Shown: one piece after another, positions 24,006 to 36,541 of the stretch
Position numbering within the stretch: the stretch's first letter is position 1
How the letters are laid out: each line of letters opens with the position of its first letter
Assembly: GCF_014839805.1 (NCBI RefSeq)
Contig: NC_051124.1
Location: 9,548,001 to 9,612,000 of the forward strand
Direction: 5' to 3'
From: Manduca sexta
Taxonomy: Eukaryota; Arthropoda; Insecta; Lepidoptera; Sphingidae
DNA: 64,000 bases
The notes under the pieces: model-generated
What the model saw: the letters and a program-made list of their open reading frames with translations, nothing else
Told to the model about the DNA's origin: nothing
Database searches by the model: none
Program-made: the position numbers and the translations under genes

Positions 24006-25138
24006 CCAAGCTAAGAAACCTTTAAGGATCAATATTTAGCCACGTATTTTGTATTCGTTAAAAGAAGTAAATATTTGGAACAGCTAATAATAAACCCAAC
24101 CTTCGAAGGTTTGCAACCCTTTTTGCCTTTCACCCTCTCAACAAAGGACGCCGTTTTGTTAACCGGAAAGCGGAAGTCGTCAACTCTGACAACATAATCT
24201 ATTACAAAGCCTACATGTATATAATATAAGGTTTTGTATGAAGGTAATTTTTTAGTGAATGGTGTAATTTGAAAATTGGTTGTCTGTGGACTCCTGACTG
24301 CTGTAAATAGCAACACCACCCAAAGCTTCGAATTACAAATAACTTGATGTTACTATGCTTGTTACTCTGATACAAGATTCGATTTTAAGTCTTATGAAAC
24401 TTATCAAACGAAACAATGTCCCGCATCACGTCAGTCTGTCTGACGCGATAAATTAAATAATAACTAAAAAGACTTCGATGACATTTGGTATGGAGATAGT
24501 TTTTTTTTTTATTCAAATGTTTCGACTGGGGTTTATATTTATTTATCAAATTGTGGAGAGACAACATCACTATCGTGTGTCAAGAGGGTTGGTTGGATCG
24601 ACAACGGTATGGAGATAGTTTGAGGCGTTGTCTCTCTGTTTTGGAAAGCACGCGATGTGATTATCATGTCCAGGCATGCTCTCTGTCTAGCGAGGTTCGG
24701 ACTAACCAGCCAATTTCAGAAACGTAGACAATTATCTTCTAAAGAAACGAATAAGTTAATGGATTAGAGTCGACTTTTCGTTCTCCGAAAATCACACTCA
24801 TCACAAGAAACATAATCGGTCATCACACCAATTTATGTTGGTTTTCTTTGAGTGATAGCGTGATAGGACTCAGCGGACTTATATCTGGTATACAAAGATT
24901 TACATGATGTTTCTCCTTTAGCTTGTACATAATCAGCATCATCATATCCATAGATCATTTTACGAGTGTCTAAAGTCAAGATCGCTAGGAGCCCTAACCT
25001 CCAGGAAATTATTTTTCAAAATCTCACAGTGGGCCCGAGCTGAGAATAAAATTCAAAAACTTTCTAGTTCACAGCTCTGATTAATTTAGCCAAGAGATAA
25101 TTGCAGTCAAAACACACTAAATAAGTTTAACAGTCGAT
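24006..25138. other. No gene recognised; degenerate family H pieces
   Basis: Pieces near 24,470-24,615 (ACATTTGGTATGGAGATAG, repeated in ACGGTATGGAGATAGTTTG) resemble the interior of family H. No exon supported. Confidence 0.4.
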
Positions 25139-25381
25139 GCTACTAATATTATAAATGCGAAAGTTTCTGTGGATGGATCTATGGATGTGTGTATGTATGT
25201 TTTGTTCTTTCACGAAAAACATTAACATAATATTGGTTATACATCAGAATAACACATAGGCTAGAATTTATAATGATTTTGGGTAAATTGGTCATAATAT
25301 AACGATACACATCAAGTAAGTCAGAAAAAAAAATCGGAAAACTCCTTCACGCGGACGAAGCCACGAGCAAAAGCTAGTCTT
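25139..25381 (+). repeat. Family H repeat (Helitron-like?)
   Basis: Runs from TGCTACTAATATTATAAATG to ACGAGCAAAAGCTAGTC with the usual GAAAACTCCTTCACGCGGAC before the end. About 240 bp, without the triplicated internal units. Confidence 0.7.
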
Positions 25382-25539
25382 TTATAATACTATATTTTAT
25401 GCTTAGATATTCCTTTCACAATTCTAAATACTTAACATCAATTTTACAAGTAACTTCGCTCCTAAAGCTAAGATCTTGCGAATATCTTCAAGGTACAAAC
25501 TAACCGCCGAAATAACTTGCATGAACCTGAACTGCGAAT

Positions 25540-25860
25540 TTTATTTTATTTATTTATTTATTTATCAAATTTACCAAAAATACAATTTTCCTTATGAACT
25601 AAGACAAATAACTCTTAGGTGGTAACATTCTAATAATATTAAATTGAGATCATAGGACAAAAACAATACCTCGGTCCCTACACTAGGCACAGCCTGTATC
25701 GTAGGCGACCGATTTACATACCGTGTTACACATTATAATAAAATAAAGTAAATTGCGAAACATCAATGCAAGGTTTTATAAATTTGGGTCTGAGTGTGTG
25801 GGTGTATAATACGTGTAGTTGAATGAGGGTACACGTATTGAAGTGTCTGTGTGTCATGTG

Positions 25861-25899
<39 letters not shown>

Positions 25900-28818
25900 T
25901 ATGATTGTTTAGTATGAGTATAATTGTATGTGTGTTGTGCGTATGAGTTATAGTATGCTACTGGGCTACTTTAAGTAGTGCTTCAATGTCGTTATATTCG
26001 AGGGAACATAACCACTTCTGAACCTTAAATTTCATTTCTCTGACTGAACAATGTTTAATTATACAATTTGCGTTACCGTTTACTTTATTATAAATATGGG
26101 GATGAAGAAAGACACTGAATCTTCTTGCAAAAGATGTGTTTACTTTTGATGTGGGTAGTTTATATATACGATCGAGTAACATGTTTTTATGTTTAGGCGA
26201 ATCTAAGATGGTACGATGCGTATTTAGCATAACTCTCAGGATAAATAGACTACGGACTGAAAGAACTTGAGTTTCTTTATAAAGACTAGTAGTTGGATAC
26301 AATATAGGCTTTTCAAAGATCACTTTGAGCACCGATCTTTGTGCTCTCTCTAGTAACATCATATATGACGCCGCTGTACCACCCCAAACTATAATACAAT
26401 ACGATATTACAGATTGACAGATTGCATAATAAACAGTTTTAAGTAGTTCAGTGGAAGCTGAAGTGCGTAAGTTTTTAAAATGTATATGAGTTTTCGAACT
26501 CTATTTGCTGACGTGATCAGGTGCTCTTTAAAATTCAGTTTTTCGTCAATAAGTACACCAAGGTACTTAATACTGTGAGATTTGCTGATAGTTTTACAGG
26601 TGCAGTGTAATGAATTAGGACAGGTATGAATTTGAATATTCATGTTGGACGGTGGGGCCGAAACTTTAGTTTTGTGAAAACATATATAGGTTGTTTTTGA
26701 TAAATTGAGTGTCAATAAATTGTTTTGTAGCCAAATGGCAATGTTTTTCATTCCTCTTTCGGCTACATCAAAAACTTCCGACCAAGTATTTGCATGAAAA
26801 ATAACTGCCGTATCGTCTGCGTAACATATGATATCAGAATTACTTATATTGGTTTTAATGTCATTTATGTATAAAATAAATAATATAGGACCTAATATGC
26901 TTCCCTGTGGAACGCCGAATTCTAAGCTACATGGATTGCTTTTATCTTGATTAATTTTAATACATTGTTTCCGATTAATTAAATAGCTACGAAACCAATT
27001 CAGGCAAATACCTCTAATACCTAGGAGTTCCAACTTTCGTAACAAAATAGGAATACAAACCGTATCAAAAGCTTGCTTAAGTCAAGGAAAACGCCTATAC
27101 AAGCTTGTTTTTTGTCTAACTGTTCTACAATAATTTTAGTCGTTAAGTCAACTGCGTTTTCCGTTGATTTGTTTACTCGAAAACCAAATTGCCTTTCTGA
27201 TAGTATATTGTGTTCGTCAAGAAATTTAATCAGGCGTTTATGCATTAATTTCTCTAAAATTTTAGAAAAAGACCCTAAAAGTGATATTGGACGATAATTA
27301 CTAGGTTCAGACTTGTCCCCTGATTTATGGATAGGAGTAACTGCTGCCATTTTCCAGGCAGATGGAAAAATACCCTGTGATAAACTAAGGTTACAAATAA
27401 ATGTTAAGGGCATAATTATGTGGTTTTGAATGGAGTATAACAAACGGTTTGAGATACCATCCAGGCCTGGGGCACTGGATGGTTTCAAACTTACTATCAA
27501 GGATTTAATCTCTTCTTCGTCAGTGGGATCAAGAAATAAAGATTGTAAGGGTGTATTGTCTATTGCTACTTTGCGGGCAAGTGAGTCCTGGGTTTCGTTA
27601 GAAGTTGACAGTATATTATTTGCTAATTGTTTTCCAACACTAGAAAAATAATTGTTACAGTAATCTAAAGATTTTATTACAGAATCTTTTGTTTGTGTGA
27701 GCTCCAATGGTACTTGTTTAGTGATCTTTGTATGTGTAATATTTTTAATGGTATCCCAGAGCTGTTTTGGACAATGTTTACTCTCCTCTAGTTTATTTGT
27801 ATCATAATTTTGTTTTAATTTACGAATAATGTTACCGTAGAAATTTCTGTAGCGGGTGTAAATGAGCTTAATGGTCTCATCCTTTGGGTTCTTGCGAACC
27901 CTAGAATGTAGGAGGTCTTTGTGTTTAGAACACCTAATTAGACCAGGAGTCATCCAAGGTTCGATGGTAAATTTTGAGCGACTTACTAGTTTTTACTGTG
28001 TTTTTACTCAGTATATCAGCGATAATAAATTCAAACTCAGCAACAGCTTCGTCGATTGTACTTTTATTGATGACCACGTTCCAGTTAACCTGGCTTAATT
28101 CAGCATTAACCGAATCGTAATCAATTTTGGATATCAATCTTCGTTTACTGGAATATTTATTTATTTTAGTAACTACCCCTGCTATAACAATGTCATGATC
28201 TGTTATATCTGTATTACACACAACTGATTGCGTTTCGAACTTTGACGTAACATGAATATGATCTAAACATGCGTTACCACGTGTGGGCATATTAACTATT
28301 GGTTTAAGGTTCAGTTCAGCCAGTAGACACAGATAGTTTGCACTTGTATTTATATCCGAGTCATTTTCTAAATAGGTGTTTATATTCATATCACCAGCCA
28401 CAATTACACATTTAGTGTCTTTAATCATTTGAACAGTGCAAGACAGGGAATTTAGAAAGGGCGAGGTGTCAACGAAGGATGGAGAGCGATATATTCCTAG
28501 TACGGTTATATCGTTTCGTATAGAAATTTGAAGGCAATTTGCTTCTTCGATCAAAGGTTCAGTGACCTGTGCCGACCACTGGTTGTTAACATATGCGACA
28601 ACCCCACCAGCTCTATTTATGTATTTTGTTGTCCTATAGTTATTGTATCCTTTTAGCTGTGGAATAATGGAACTATCATTTAACCAACACTCCGTCAAAA
28701 TAATAATATCAAATGACATGCGGAGTCTCACAAGTGTGGTTAGAAACGCATTAAAATTATGTTGTAAACTTCTGATATTTAAAGTCAAAATCTTAGTATT
28801 ATATTTATGCGAAAACAT
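25540..28818 (-). mobile_element. Non-LTR retrotransposon (endonuclease + reverse transcriptase), frameshifted
   Basis: Minus-strand LINE covering endonuclease, reverse transcriptase and 3' end. The endonuclease frame (28,818 to 27,934) shows TLNIRSLQHN, LTECWL, AGDMNIN and TDHDIVIAG, the APE-type catalytic and binding motifs. The RT follows in shifted frames (27,953-27,021 and 27,045-26,407) with SNYRPISLL, GVPQGSILGPILF and the catalytic YADD. A last frame (26,362-25,958) codes for the C-terminal RAQRSV region. There are three frame changes, near 27,940, 27,030 and 26,400. The 3' UTR contains a (CA)n tract and ends in an AAATA-rich tail (plus-strand TTTATTTATTTA near 25,545). No ORF1 is visible at the 5' side, so it is probably 5'-truncated or of a type lacking one. 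The exact clade (jockey-like or CR1-like) is not settled. Inactive as it stands. Confidence 0.9.
25857..25898. repeat. (TG)n microsatellite in the LINE 3' region
   Basis: About 20 TG dinucleotides with a few interruptions, flanked by GTG-rich sequence. It lies in the 3' UTR of the minus-strand LINE. Confidence 0.85.
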
Positions 28819-28869
28819 TATTAAGAAACATTTTAACAGCGTGCATTTATATTGGGGAAAGTTTATTCC

Positions 28870-29190
28870 ACAATATTACCTTGTCCCCGTTTTGCAGGGC
28901 ATGTCTGTTGGATAAGGAAACAGCCTCCCACGTTATCCAGGAATGCGAAGGTGTAGCTGCACAACCGGCTGAAATCCTTGGTACAACGGGGTCACTCCGA
29001 GAAGCCTGTGGAGGAACCAGGAAGATCCGGCGCTTCTGGAAGGAGTTGGGCTGGCTAGACCCATAGCCGGCATACCACGCACAACGGCCCTATTATGGGC
29101 TAAGTGCGAAAAAAGGTGCCATCTATCCATTTTATATTTCACTCCAACGTCGCTCCTACTGAATCAATTTTATTTTATTTTATTTAAATA
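28870..29190 (+). mobile_element. 3' end of a second LINE, 5'-truncated
   Basis: A plus-strand open frame from 28,881 to the stop at 29,064-29,066 codes for a C-terminal Cys/His segment, CRACLLDKETASHVIQEC, then FWKELGWLDP. From family knowledge, this C-x2-C...H...C arrangement ending in a GWL motif is the usual terminus of several insect non-LTR retrotransposons. The tail near 29,168-29,188 is a T/A-rich TTTTATTTTATTTTATTT run. It abuts the 5' end of the minus-strand LINE head to head. Confidence 0.7.
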
Positions 29191-29215
29191 AGGTTCTACA
29201 GTACACACATCTCTT

Positions 29216-29435
29216 ATCTATCTATACATATTATAAAACAAAGTCCTCTTTTCTGTCTGTCTGTATGTTATCAATTTTCTCATAATCTACTGAACGGATT
29301 CTTATGAAAGCTGGTACGGAGATAGTTTGAGACCCTGGAAAGGTTATAGGCTTTCTGTCCCGGGAAAACATATAGCGAGACTTTTGATCCCGGAAAACTC
29401 CTTCACGCTTACGAAGCTACGAGCAAAAGCAAGTT
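29216..29435 (+). repeat. Family H repeat (Helitron-like?)
   Basis: ATACATATTATAAAACAAAG start, TCTGTCTGTCTGTATG, AACGGATTCTTATGAAAGC, GGAGATAGTTTGAGACCCTG and an end at ACGAGCAAAAGC. Confidence 0.65.
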
Positions 29436-31369
29436 TCTAAAATAAAGTAAGTACTAAAATCACATTCTAATTAAAAGAGAATATACATTATAATTAAAGG
29501 AGTACACAACACTAACAAATTACACACAATGTTCATACTTTACCATAAATAACAAGAAAAGAAAAACAAATTAAAAAAAGAGTATATTGAAGAATTTGTC
29601 TCTTGGTTATTTTCATCAGATCTGTTTGGAAATCTCTATAAGCCTATATCATAGATTTTTTTATGGCATCTAGTTGAAAAATGAATTTTAACAGATTACA
29701 GTCTAGAATAGCACATGGGCTACTTTTTAACCCAGACAAAAATGTTTCAAGCGGACAGAGCCGCAAGCAATGCATAATATGACTATAAAGAACACTGTAT
29801 CCGAAACTCACTTGGGTAATAAATCTCGTAGATTGTGGAAGCAGAGGTCCATTAAGTAATTTCGTGCGCTAAGCCTGCAAGACGTTCCTAGCGCCTAGTC
29901 ACTTTGCTTCACTAATGTTTCCGATGTTACAAACTTCGATGATCTTATTTTATATTATAAATGCATTGCGTTATGTTTTAGAATACAAATAGAATAAGAT
30001 TATTGTTTGTGAATATAAAATGCGCTCGTCATAATACTTAATGTGATTCTGTTAAAATATTTCAATCTAATTTAAAATCTAAATAAATTTGTGTTATTTT
30101 TAAGATTTGTTTAAGTTTTATCCTATGACTTATAGGCTATTTGGAAAGGGCGATGTAAATATGATTAAATACGTTTTTTAAATCGCATTGAAACTAATTT
30201 GCGGATTTTATCGCAATTTTTTATATTTAAATATTTTAACATCGGGAGAAAATTAAAATATAAAAAATCTGACATCTAGTTTTATATCGATGTCTAGCAT
30301 TCGCATAAATATAAGAGATCATTATGTTTTTAAACTATTTTAGTATCTAACTTAATATATGAGTCAACACTGGAACAATTTTTATTGCTAATAATTATAC
30401 ACCCTGAGTGCCCAAGTCTTATACTTCAACTTCTTAATTAAATTCAGTGTAAAGATATAGACAGGGGTATAAAACCGAGGCGAGAACACAGAGTTTCAAT
30501 CAAAAACATTTGCGCGACAAGTCCTATTTAAAATGGACCAGGAAAAGTTGAGATAATAGACCATTTCTCACAGAAGTTTCTTTAGAATTGCGGGTGAATT
30601 AGATTTATGTCCAGCGTTCAAATTTTCACCACCGATTTTTTGTTACTCAGCCACTTGCAAGAAGTGCTAACATCCAACCATCATTTTAATAAAAATTACT
30701 CACTTAGGACCTAATTGAATCAAAGAAATTAATCATTTTCTTGTGAATCTGTGATAATGTTAAACTGTGAAACTGAATACACAGTCACGACTTTTATCCC
30801 CGAAATAGTAGGCAGAGGCGCATCTGGTCTGGCTACTACAATAAGAAGCTGAATCCTTCCTATTATTTGCATAGTAAGTATATTCAACTCATTATTGTAT
30901 GTTAATGATATATTTTTTTCAATGTCATTTAAATACTTTTAATCGACCCAAAATAAATCTTTCTTTCTATTACTTGTTTACCTCTTATTTGAAATTATAA
31001 TTGATACTTAGTATGACTTTTATATTTAGTCGTGTTATATTTAACAAATTCGCAACGTCGCAAAGGTGCGAACTCTTTAATATTAAATTGCCTTCTCTTT
31101 TATAATCTGAAAAGTAATTTGTACTTCACAAGTCCCTAATCTGTGATCAAAATCAAATTTGTTTAGGCTACGAACTGGCACTTTGATGTTCCAAAGGGGA
31201 GGCAGTCAAATGAACTATTGGATATACTTAATGCAAATTGAATTTAATTCTAATTCTTAGGGTTAAAGACTATGTTTGAACGAACTTAAGAAGTCTTTCC
31301 GTAGTATTGATGATGTTGATTTTCAATAGGCTACTTGCCTTGTGATTATTATTGATACAAATATACTTC
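29436..31369. other. No gene recognised
   Basis: AT-rich sequence with degenerate family H (about 29,580-29,780) and family G (about 30,150-30,310) pieces. A TATA-like GGTATAAAACC lies at 30,466-30,476, but the first ATG downstream opens only a few codons, so no gene is called. Confidence 0.45.
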
Positions 31370-31690
31370 TACATTGACGTATATTCTATAGACATCAACG
31401 TCCATATAAACTATTTGTTCAAAATCCGAACTAAATTGGCAACCATTATTTCAGTGTTATATAACCTATTTGTTCACTTGAACAACAAATAATTTTACTT
31501 ATTTGACTATAAATTTTATGCAAATCCAGTTTTTCAATTAGACTCTAATTTTTATATCATGAGCGCCACTCCGGTCACAACCACAAGCTATCAATATTGA
31601 CCATATTAAAAGTCAGTTTGAATGGATTGCAGTTCAATTCAGTTGAACCCAGTGAATGTTCGGAACGCCAAATCTAGTACGTAGTTAGTA
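31370..31690 (+). repeat. Repeat family E, copy 1
   Basis: Contains CATTGACGTATATTCTATAG, TATAAACTATTTGTTCAAAA, TATCAATATTGACCATATTAA, CAGTTTGAATGGATTGCAGT and GAATGTTCGGAACGCC. The same words occur in reverse order and orientation at 54,150-54,390. Confidence 0.75.
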
Positions 31691-31861
31691 TCTAGATTCG
31701 GCACGTCACATTGCTAATTGTAAAAATGCTACGACATTGTTTTTATTATATACCGTGTATCCTTTGTTGGAGGTCCTTAAATAAATAAATATATATCGAT
31801 AGTCTTCTTTTTGTTTGCCTGCCTTTCAGTAGCGTAAATAGATATGTATTTCACGTGTACA

Positions 31862-32012
31862 GCTTTTGCTCAGAGAAGTATGGTTCAAAACCCGCGTCGG
31901 ACACAGTGATATTTTCTCCTCAGAAACTGTTTGTGTACAGAGCAGAAGCAGATACCCTATTTACACCTCTACCTATCCCTTCTGGGATAAAGGCGTGATG
32001 TGTATGTCCTAT
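31862..32012 (+). repeat. SINE family B, degenerate
   Basis: B-box-like ATGGTTCAAAACCC, GTCGGACACAGTGATATTTTC and the 3' end GGGATAAAGGCGTGATGTGT. Confidence 0.6.
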
Positions 32013-32559
32013 ATGAAGAACACAAAATTTTAGTATAATATGTAGTTATTCGTATATGTCGGGTCATAAAGAAACTAAAAGTGTAACGGTGAAAAGATGA
32101 TGAAGGGATTGGTGAATGAGGTGATGTTGGCAGGGCCTCATGAACAAACGCCAGAATGTTTCGATGAACACTATATTACTGAAGATAACACAGAATGTTG
32201 AGTCCCACCAGGTGGAAGCGCAACCCCTGTTGACGTTATCATTGGAAAGAGTCCCACGCAGTGGAAGCTAATTCCAAAACGAAGTGAGAGCGTATATTAG
32301 AACCAGACTTTGCGGTGTAATTCCCTTCTCTCTTCCTCAACTAACAAATAATGTTTCCAGACGTCATGTTTCGCCGGAGAATCTTGACATCGCAATGTAT
32401 AAATCACTCGTTCCGTTGTAGCGCCATCTCTTGACGATGGGATGGAACAAGTTTTATTTCCGATGTGTTATGTGTTGTTCCGATTGTTTTAAAACCAAAT
32501 TGAAGCTCAAAATAAACTTAGTATTAAAATACGTAATATTCGTACCCTAAACATAATCG
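32013..32559. other. No gene recognised
   Basis: Contains a short imperfect direct repeat, GAGTCCCACCAGGTGGAAGC near 32,200 and GAGTCCCACGCAGTGGAAGC near 32,250. No coding exon supported. Confidence 0.4.
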
Positions 32560-32830
32560 CATCGATTTCTTACGTTTACGCGAATGTCAAACATTGAAAT
32601 AAAATTATATTGTCGATTTATCGTGGTTTTTGTATTATAATTTTCTTCCTACGTTTTGAAGTTCAGTTCGGTTCAGTTCAGTCCCCCACGCCACCACGAA
32701 GGCCGCTAAACCTGTGATACGTCGGTAGAAAATTATAATACAAAAACAGCTATTTTTAAACAGCGAGCGCATTACAACTACGCCACTAAGATAGTAGAAA
32801 TAACATATTTCTACACTGACTAACATTTTT
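32560..32830 (-). repeat. Family G repeat, degenerate
   Basis: Starts TTTCTTACGTTTACGCGAAT, with GTCAAACATTGAAATAAAAT, CACCACGAAGGCCGC and GTCGGTAGAAAATTATAAT. Compared with the 42,580 copy, the core palindrome is degraded. Confidence 0.6.
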
Positions 32831-33967
32831 GTTCATCAATTCTAAATGTAAATATAACACAATTTTATTTGAACAAATGTATTTTCAAGAACTAATTGTA
32901 ATTAGTTCATAGTTATATGGTATTACGTAAATATCACAGCGCATGCGATATGACTTGCTGTTTTAAGCAAAACTAAATATTTAATAGTATTTAAAAAAAG
33001 ATACTGATTTTAATATGAGTATCTAATTTCCAAACAGCTGCTAAAACATTCCTAGCTTTAATAAAAAGAAATGTGTACCAAGAACCCCTTACTAATTATA
33101 ATTTAGTTTACAAATCTGAAACAGCAATTTCTTTTAAAATAATTATTAATAAATTGTTCATAGTATAATAATTTAAATGAATAAACTAAGTGTGTGACGA
33201 ATGTCCATAATTACTGCTCATTTGAAAATAACAACGACCAATATAATTTTAAACCTGATTTTTTAAAGAAATACTGTTTTGTTTTTAAAAAGACTTGAGA
33301 AGTATCTTATAAAACTATTTGGGAAATAAGAAGTAGGCATTATTTTCATAATATGTTCAATGGAATACATAATAGATTCGGTGTGTACATTTAAAAAATG
33401 AGATTTTGAAGGTGACCGAACAACTGTTTTCATTATATTTCGTTTATTTTAATGAGAAAAAATATAGTGGAATGACTATGAATTGAAATAATACTATAGT
33501 ATTACATCATTACATTTATATTACATTTAAAAACTAGTGTTACAGTATTACAACATTACATTTTACAACTGTACGAACTTAAAATTTAAAATATTATATA
33601 GATTTTCCTGTTTTGCTTTAACTTAGGTTTTACATGACGTATAATAATTAAAATTATTTCCCAAATTGAGTGATTTAGTCATATTTTATAACAATTATAA
33701 CAAATATCGGAAGCCAATTATGTTAATTACTTAAGTCTTTCTTCGTGATCGTACCGACAGTGGTCTCTAAGAAAGTTTTCGTGGCATTACGATCGTTTGG
33801 TCTATCGTCGTTCAGCTCTATGATAAAAAAAATGTTTATCGTTGTTATTAGAACTATGGAACTTTAAATTAATGTTGGATCAGTTAGTACTAACTTCTTA
33901 GTTCCGCGCCCAGCACCTAAGAGACCAGGAGCAGCTGAAATCAACGCTGGCTGAGTTTTATTTAAGA
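32831..33967. other. No gene recognised
   Basis: AT-rich. A short tandem-like stretch near 33,490-33,560 repeats TTACA and ATTACATT motifs. No exon. Confidence 0.4.
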
Positions 33968-34722
33968 CTAGCCTTTGCCCGCGGCTCCGCCCGCGTTATA
34001 AAGTTTTTCAGGCTAAAGTTTTCTGTTATAAAAGTAGTAGTTTCCCGGGAGCCTATGTTCTTCCCAGGGTCTCAAACTGTCTCCATACCAAATTTCATCA
34101 TAATACGTTGGGTAGTTTTTGAGTTTAACACGTTCAGGCAGACAGATGCAGCGGGAGACTTTGTTTTATAATATATTTTTTAGAACTTTTAAGAGGAACA
34201 ATCCCGTCATACATCATTGTTGCATAACTTTAACCGTTTACGCAGCGCAGGCAACGGAAGCTCTCAAAACTAATAATTTTTCCCCGTTTTTGCAACATAT
34301 TTCATTACTGCTCCGCTCTTATTGGTCATAGCGTGATGATATATAGTCTATAGCGCTCTACAAATAAAGGGCTATCCAACACAAAACGAATTTTTCAGTT
34401 AAAACCGGTAGTTCCTGAGATTAGCCATTACTGCTCCGCTCCTATTGGGTATAGCGTGATGATATATAGCATATAGCACTTCACGAACAAAGGGCTATCC
34501 AACGCAAAAATATTTTTTTAGTTTGGAGCGGTAGTTTCTGAGATTAGCCATTACTGCTCCGCTCCTATTGGGTATAGCGTGATGATATATAGCCTATAGC
34601 ACTCCACAAACAAAGGGCTATCCAACGCAAAAAGAATTTTTCAGTTCGGACTGGTAGTTCCTGAGATTAGCGCGTTCAAACAAACAAACAAACTCTTCAG
34701 CTTTATATAATAGTAAGTATAG
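33968..34722 (-). repeat. Family H repeat with three internal tandem units, reverse orientation
   Basis: Begins with the family end in reverse (CTAGCCTTTGCCCGCGGCTC) and finishes in CAAACAAACAAACTCTTCAGC and TTTATATAATAG. Between about 34,308 and 34,667 a unit of about 119 bp occurs three times, each marked by CTGCTCCGCTC, ATAGCGTGATGATATATAG and GGGCTATCCAA. The same triplication is seen on the other strand at 51,596-52,366. Confidence 0.8.
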
Positions 34723-35044
34723 ATAGTAGATACACCCACTTCTTTTTGTATTTTTTTTTGCGTTTTTATGTTTCTTTGTATTTATTCCTAATGTTATAAC
34801 AATATTAACTTTGTCAATAAGCGATATTTATTATGAGTAATAAATGTTCAAAGACAAAAAGAAACGCTTGTTATTTTTTGTTCTTGTCCGCTTAATAATA
34901 CTCTTTAGCCAACCTATCACTAAAAATAACTTTTTTAATCATGATAAAATAGTAAGTCCTGATAAGTATTTCGATATAATAATATATTTATCAAGGCATA
35001 TCCATAATGTTCTTTCTCTTCAACATGTCACTGAATCAGATTTA

Positions 35045-35084
35045 ATATTTAAAAGCTGTTAGATTCGAATAATCCACATTCGCT
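35045..35084 (+). promoter_or_regulatory. Core promoter of the 35.1-kb secreted-protein gene
   Basis: TATA-like TATTTAAAAG at 35,045-35,054 and an initiator-like CATTCGCT at 35,077-35,084, about 32 bp apart. The ATG lies about 15 bp beyond the initiator. The same spacing recurs at the paralogs at 39.1 and 54.6 kb. Confidence 0.55.
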
Positions 35085-35098
35085 GTCGTCTTGTCGTC

Positions 35099-36541
35099 AT
35101 GAAGTTCTTGGAAGCCGTCGTAGTTCTTACATTTGCAACGTTATTCTATAACGTAGAGGGTCTAGTACTTGAAACAGGCGAAAGTAAGTCCTCTTAATAT
35201 ATCTAGTAGAAATAAAGACTTTATTGTTATGACACTTAGGGTATTTTCTTTTAAAGCTATGGGGTTTAAAAATATAAAGTTAAAGGTACCTCCGCAATGT
35301 CCATTTCTGTTACCAAGTAGCTTTAGGAAATCGGTACTCTGTTCCTACTGCTATATTGCTATATTATATATATTAATTACTTATTGCTATACAGTTATGT
35401 TTTGTTTACAGATGACTTTGACACGATAATGCCCAGAGCTGGATTGAATCAACTAATAGCTAATAAAGCTTTAGCTAAAAGTGGGGAGGGTACCGCTGGT
35501 CGTGCTGTCCCCACCGACGACGATACTGACTTATTGGAGCAATGGTGTGAAAATCCTTACGAGCCAGTAGGAGACCCGGTGAGTTCATGTACTTGACAAA
35601 ATCTAACCCGTTAAGAATCAAGGGTGTAGCTACCGCCATATCAGCCGTATCAGCGATACGGGGCCCCCGAGGTTTGGGGACCCTCTTGACTCATACTTAT
35701 ATTAAACTAAGCAGGCGTACAAAAGATCGCAACTAAATTTAGATATAGGGCCCCTCCATGGTAAGCTACGCTACTGTTAAGGATATAAAAATAAGGGTGT
35801 AGAAAATTTCATCCACGAAGACACGCTCCACTATTTTCCCTAATCGCTTACAGTGTTCGTGAGCAGCATCTGTGCACACGCACACTATGATGAATAGCGT
35901 CGACGCTGAGACTTGGATCAGTCCCCTTACCCAGGGATACCCTGCAACACGCACGCTCAGAAATGGTGGAGTGCGTCTTCTTAAATGAAATGACCTATGT
36001 GAATAAAATAAGTCATCACTTCTATATTCCGATACACATCCATTCATCTCGGCTTTAATTTACATCATCCATTTTATTGGGTGTCGACGGGCAATTTGAC
36101 ACAATTATGCCTGTTGAAACCGGATAAATACAGGCCGATCCCGGAACGCGACATACTTACGGGCCAATATGGTGGGTTTTAACACCTCGTGCACCTTGGT
36201 CGCTATCCGGGCTGATATAAAATATATCCTACCACCAGTTAATGCACATAATCCGATATCTAATAATAACCAGCTTTTTTCTTCAGGTCCGCTGGTTATT
36301 ATGCACGCTTCGTGATGTATTCACTTCCGATGATGATAGTGATTCTGATGAAAGTGATAGTAGCACTGAGAGTAATGAAAGCAATAGTACCACCGAAAGC
36401 AATTCAGAAACTAGCGGTAGTACCACAAATAATGATACAAGCACAACTGGAAATGCAACTGGAACTAATGACAATCAAGGTGAAGTTACTACTACTGTTA
36501 GTCCAGATGGCAATAGTGGAACCGAGGCCAGTGCAGCTTAA
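35099..36541 (+). CDS. Small secreted protein, acidic Ser/Thr/Asn-rich tail (cluster gene A)
   Basis: Three exons: 35,099-35,183, 35,412-35,578 and 36,287-36,541, giving 168 residues. Donors are GTAAGT and GTGAGT; acceptors are TTTACAG and TTCTTCAG. Exon 1 codes for a signal peptide (MKFLEAVVVLTFATLFYNVEG) and ends in phase 1. Exon 2 ends in WCENPYEPVGDP on a CCG codon (phase 0). Exon 3 opens with VRWLLCTLRD, then about 70 residues rich in Ser, Thr, Asp, Glu, Asn and Gly, with several N-x-S/T sites (NES, NST, NDT, NAT). Two cysteines could pair. A polyadenylation signal AATAAA lies near 36,711. Same layout as the genes at 39,107 and 61,237. I do not recognise the family. Secretion is well supported; an extracellular coat, silk or mucin-like role is inference from composition. 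Intron 2 carries two repeats. Confidence 0.85.
35620..35765. repeat. Short TIR-like repeat in intron 2 of gene A
   Basis: Begins GGGTGTAGCTACCGCC and ends CATGGTAAGCTACGCT, ends that are partly complementary. GC-rich centre (CGGGGCCCCCGAGG and TAGGGCCCCTCC). Probably a non-autonomous hAT-like relic. Confidence 0.45.
36080..36238 (+). repeat. Interspersed repeat family C, copy 5 (5'-truncated)
   Basis: Within intron 2 of gene A. Keeps GATCCCGGAACGCGACATAC, GGTGGGTTTTAACACC and CCTACCACCAGTT, and ends about 48 bp before the exon 3 acceptor. Confidence 0.8.

Noticed and set aside
30466..30550. TATA box followed by ATG as a further secreted-protein gene
   Set aside because: The ATG at about 30,533 opens only seven codons and no donor with a hydrophobic leader follows.
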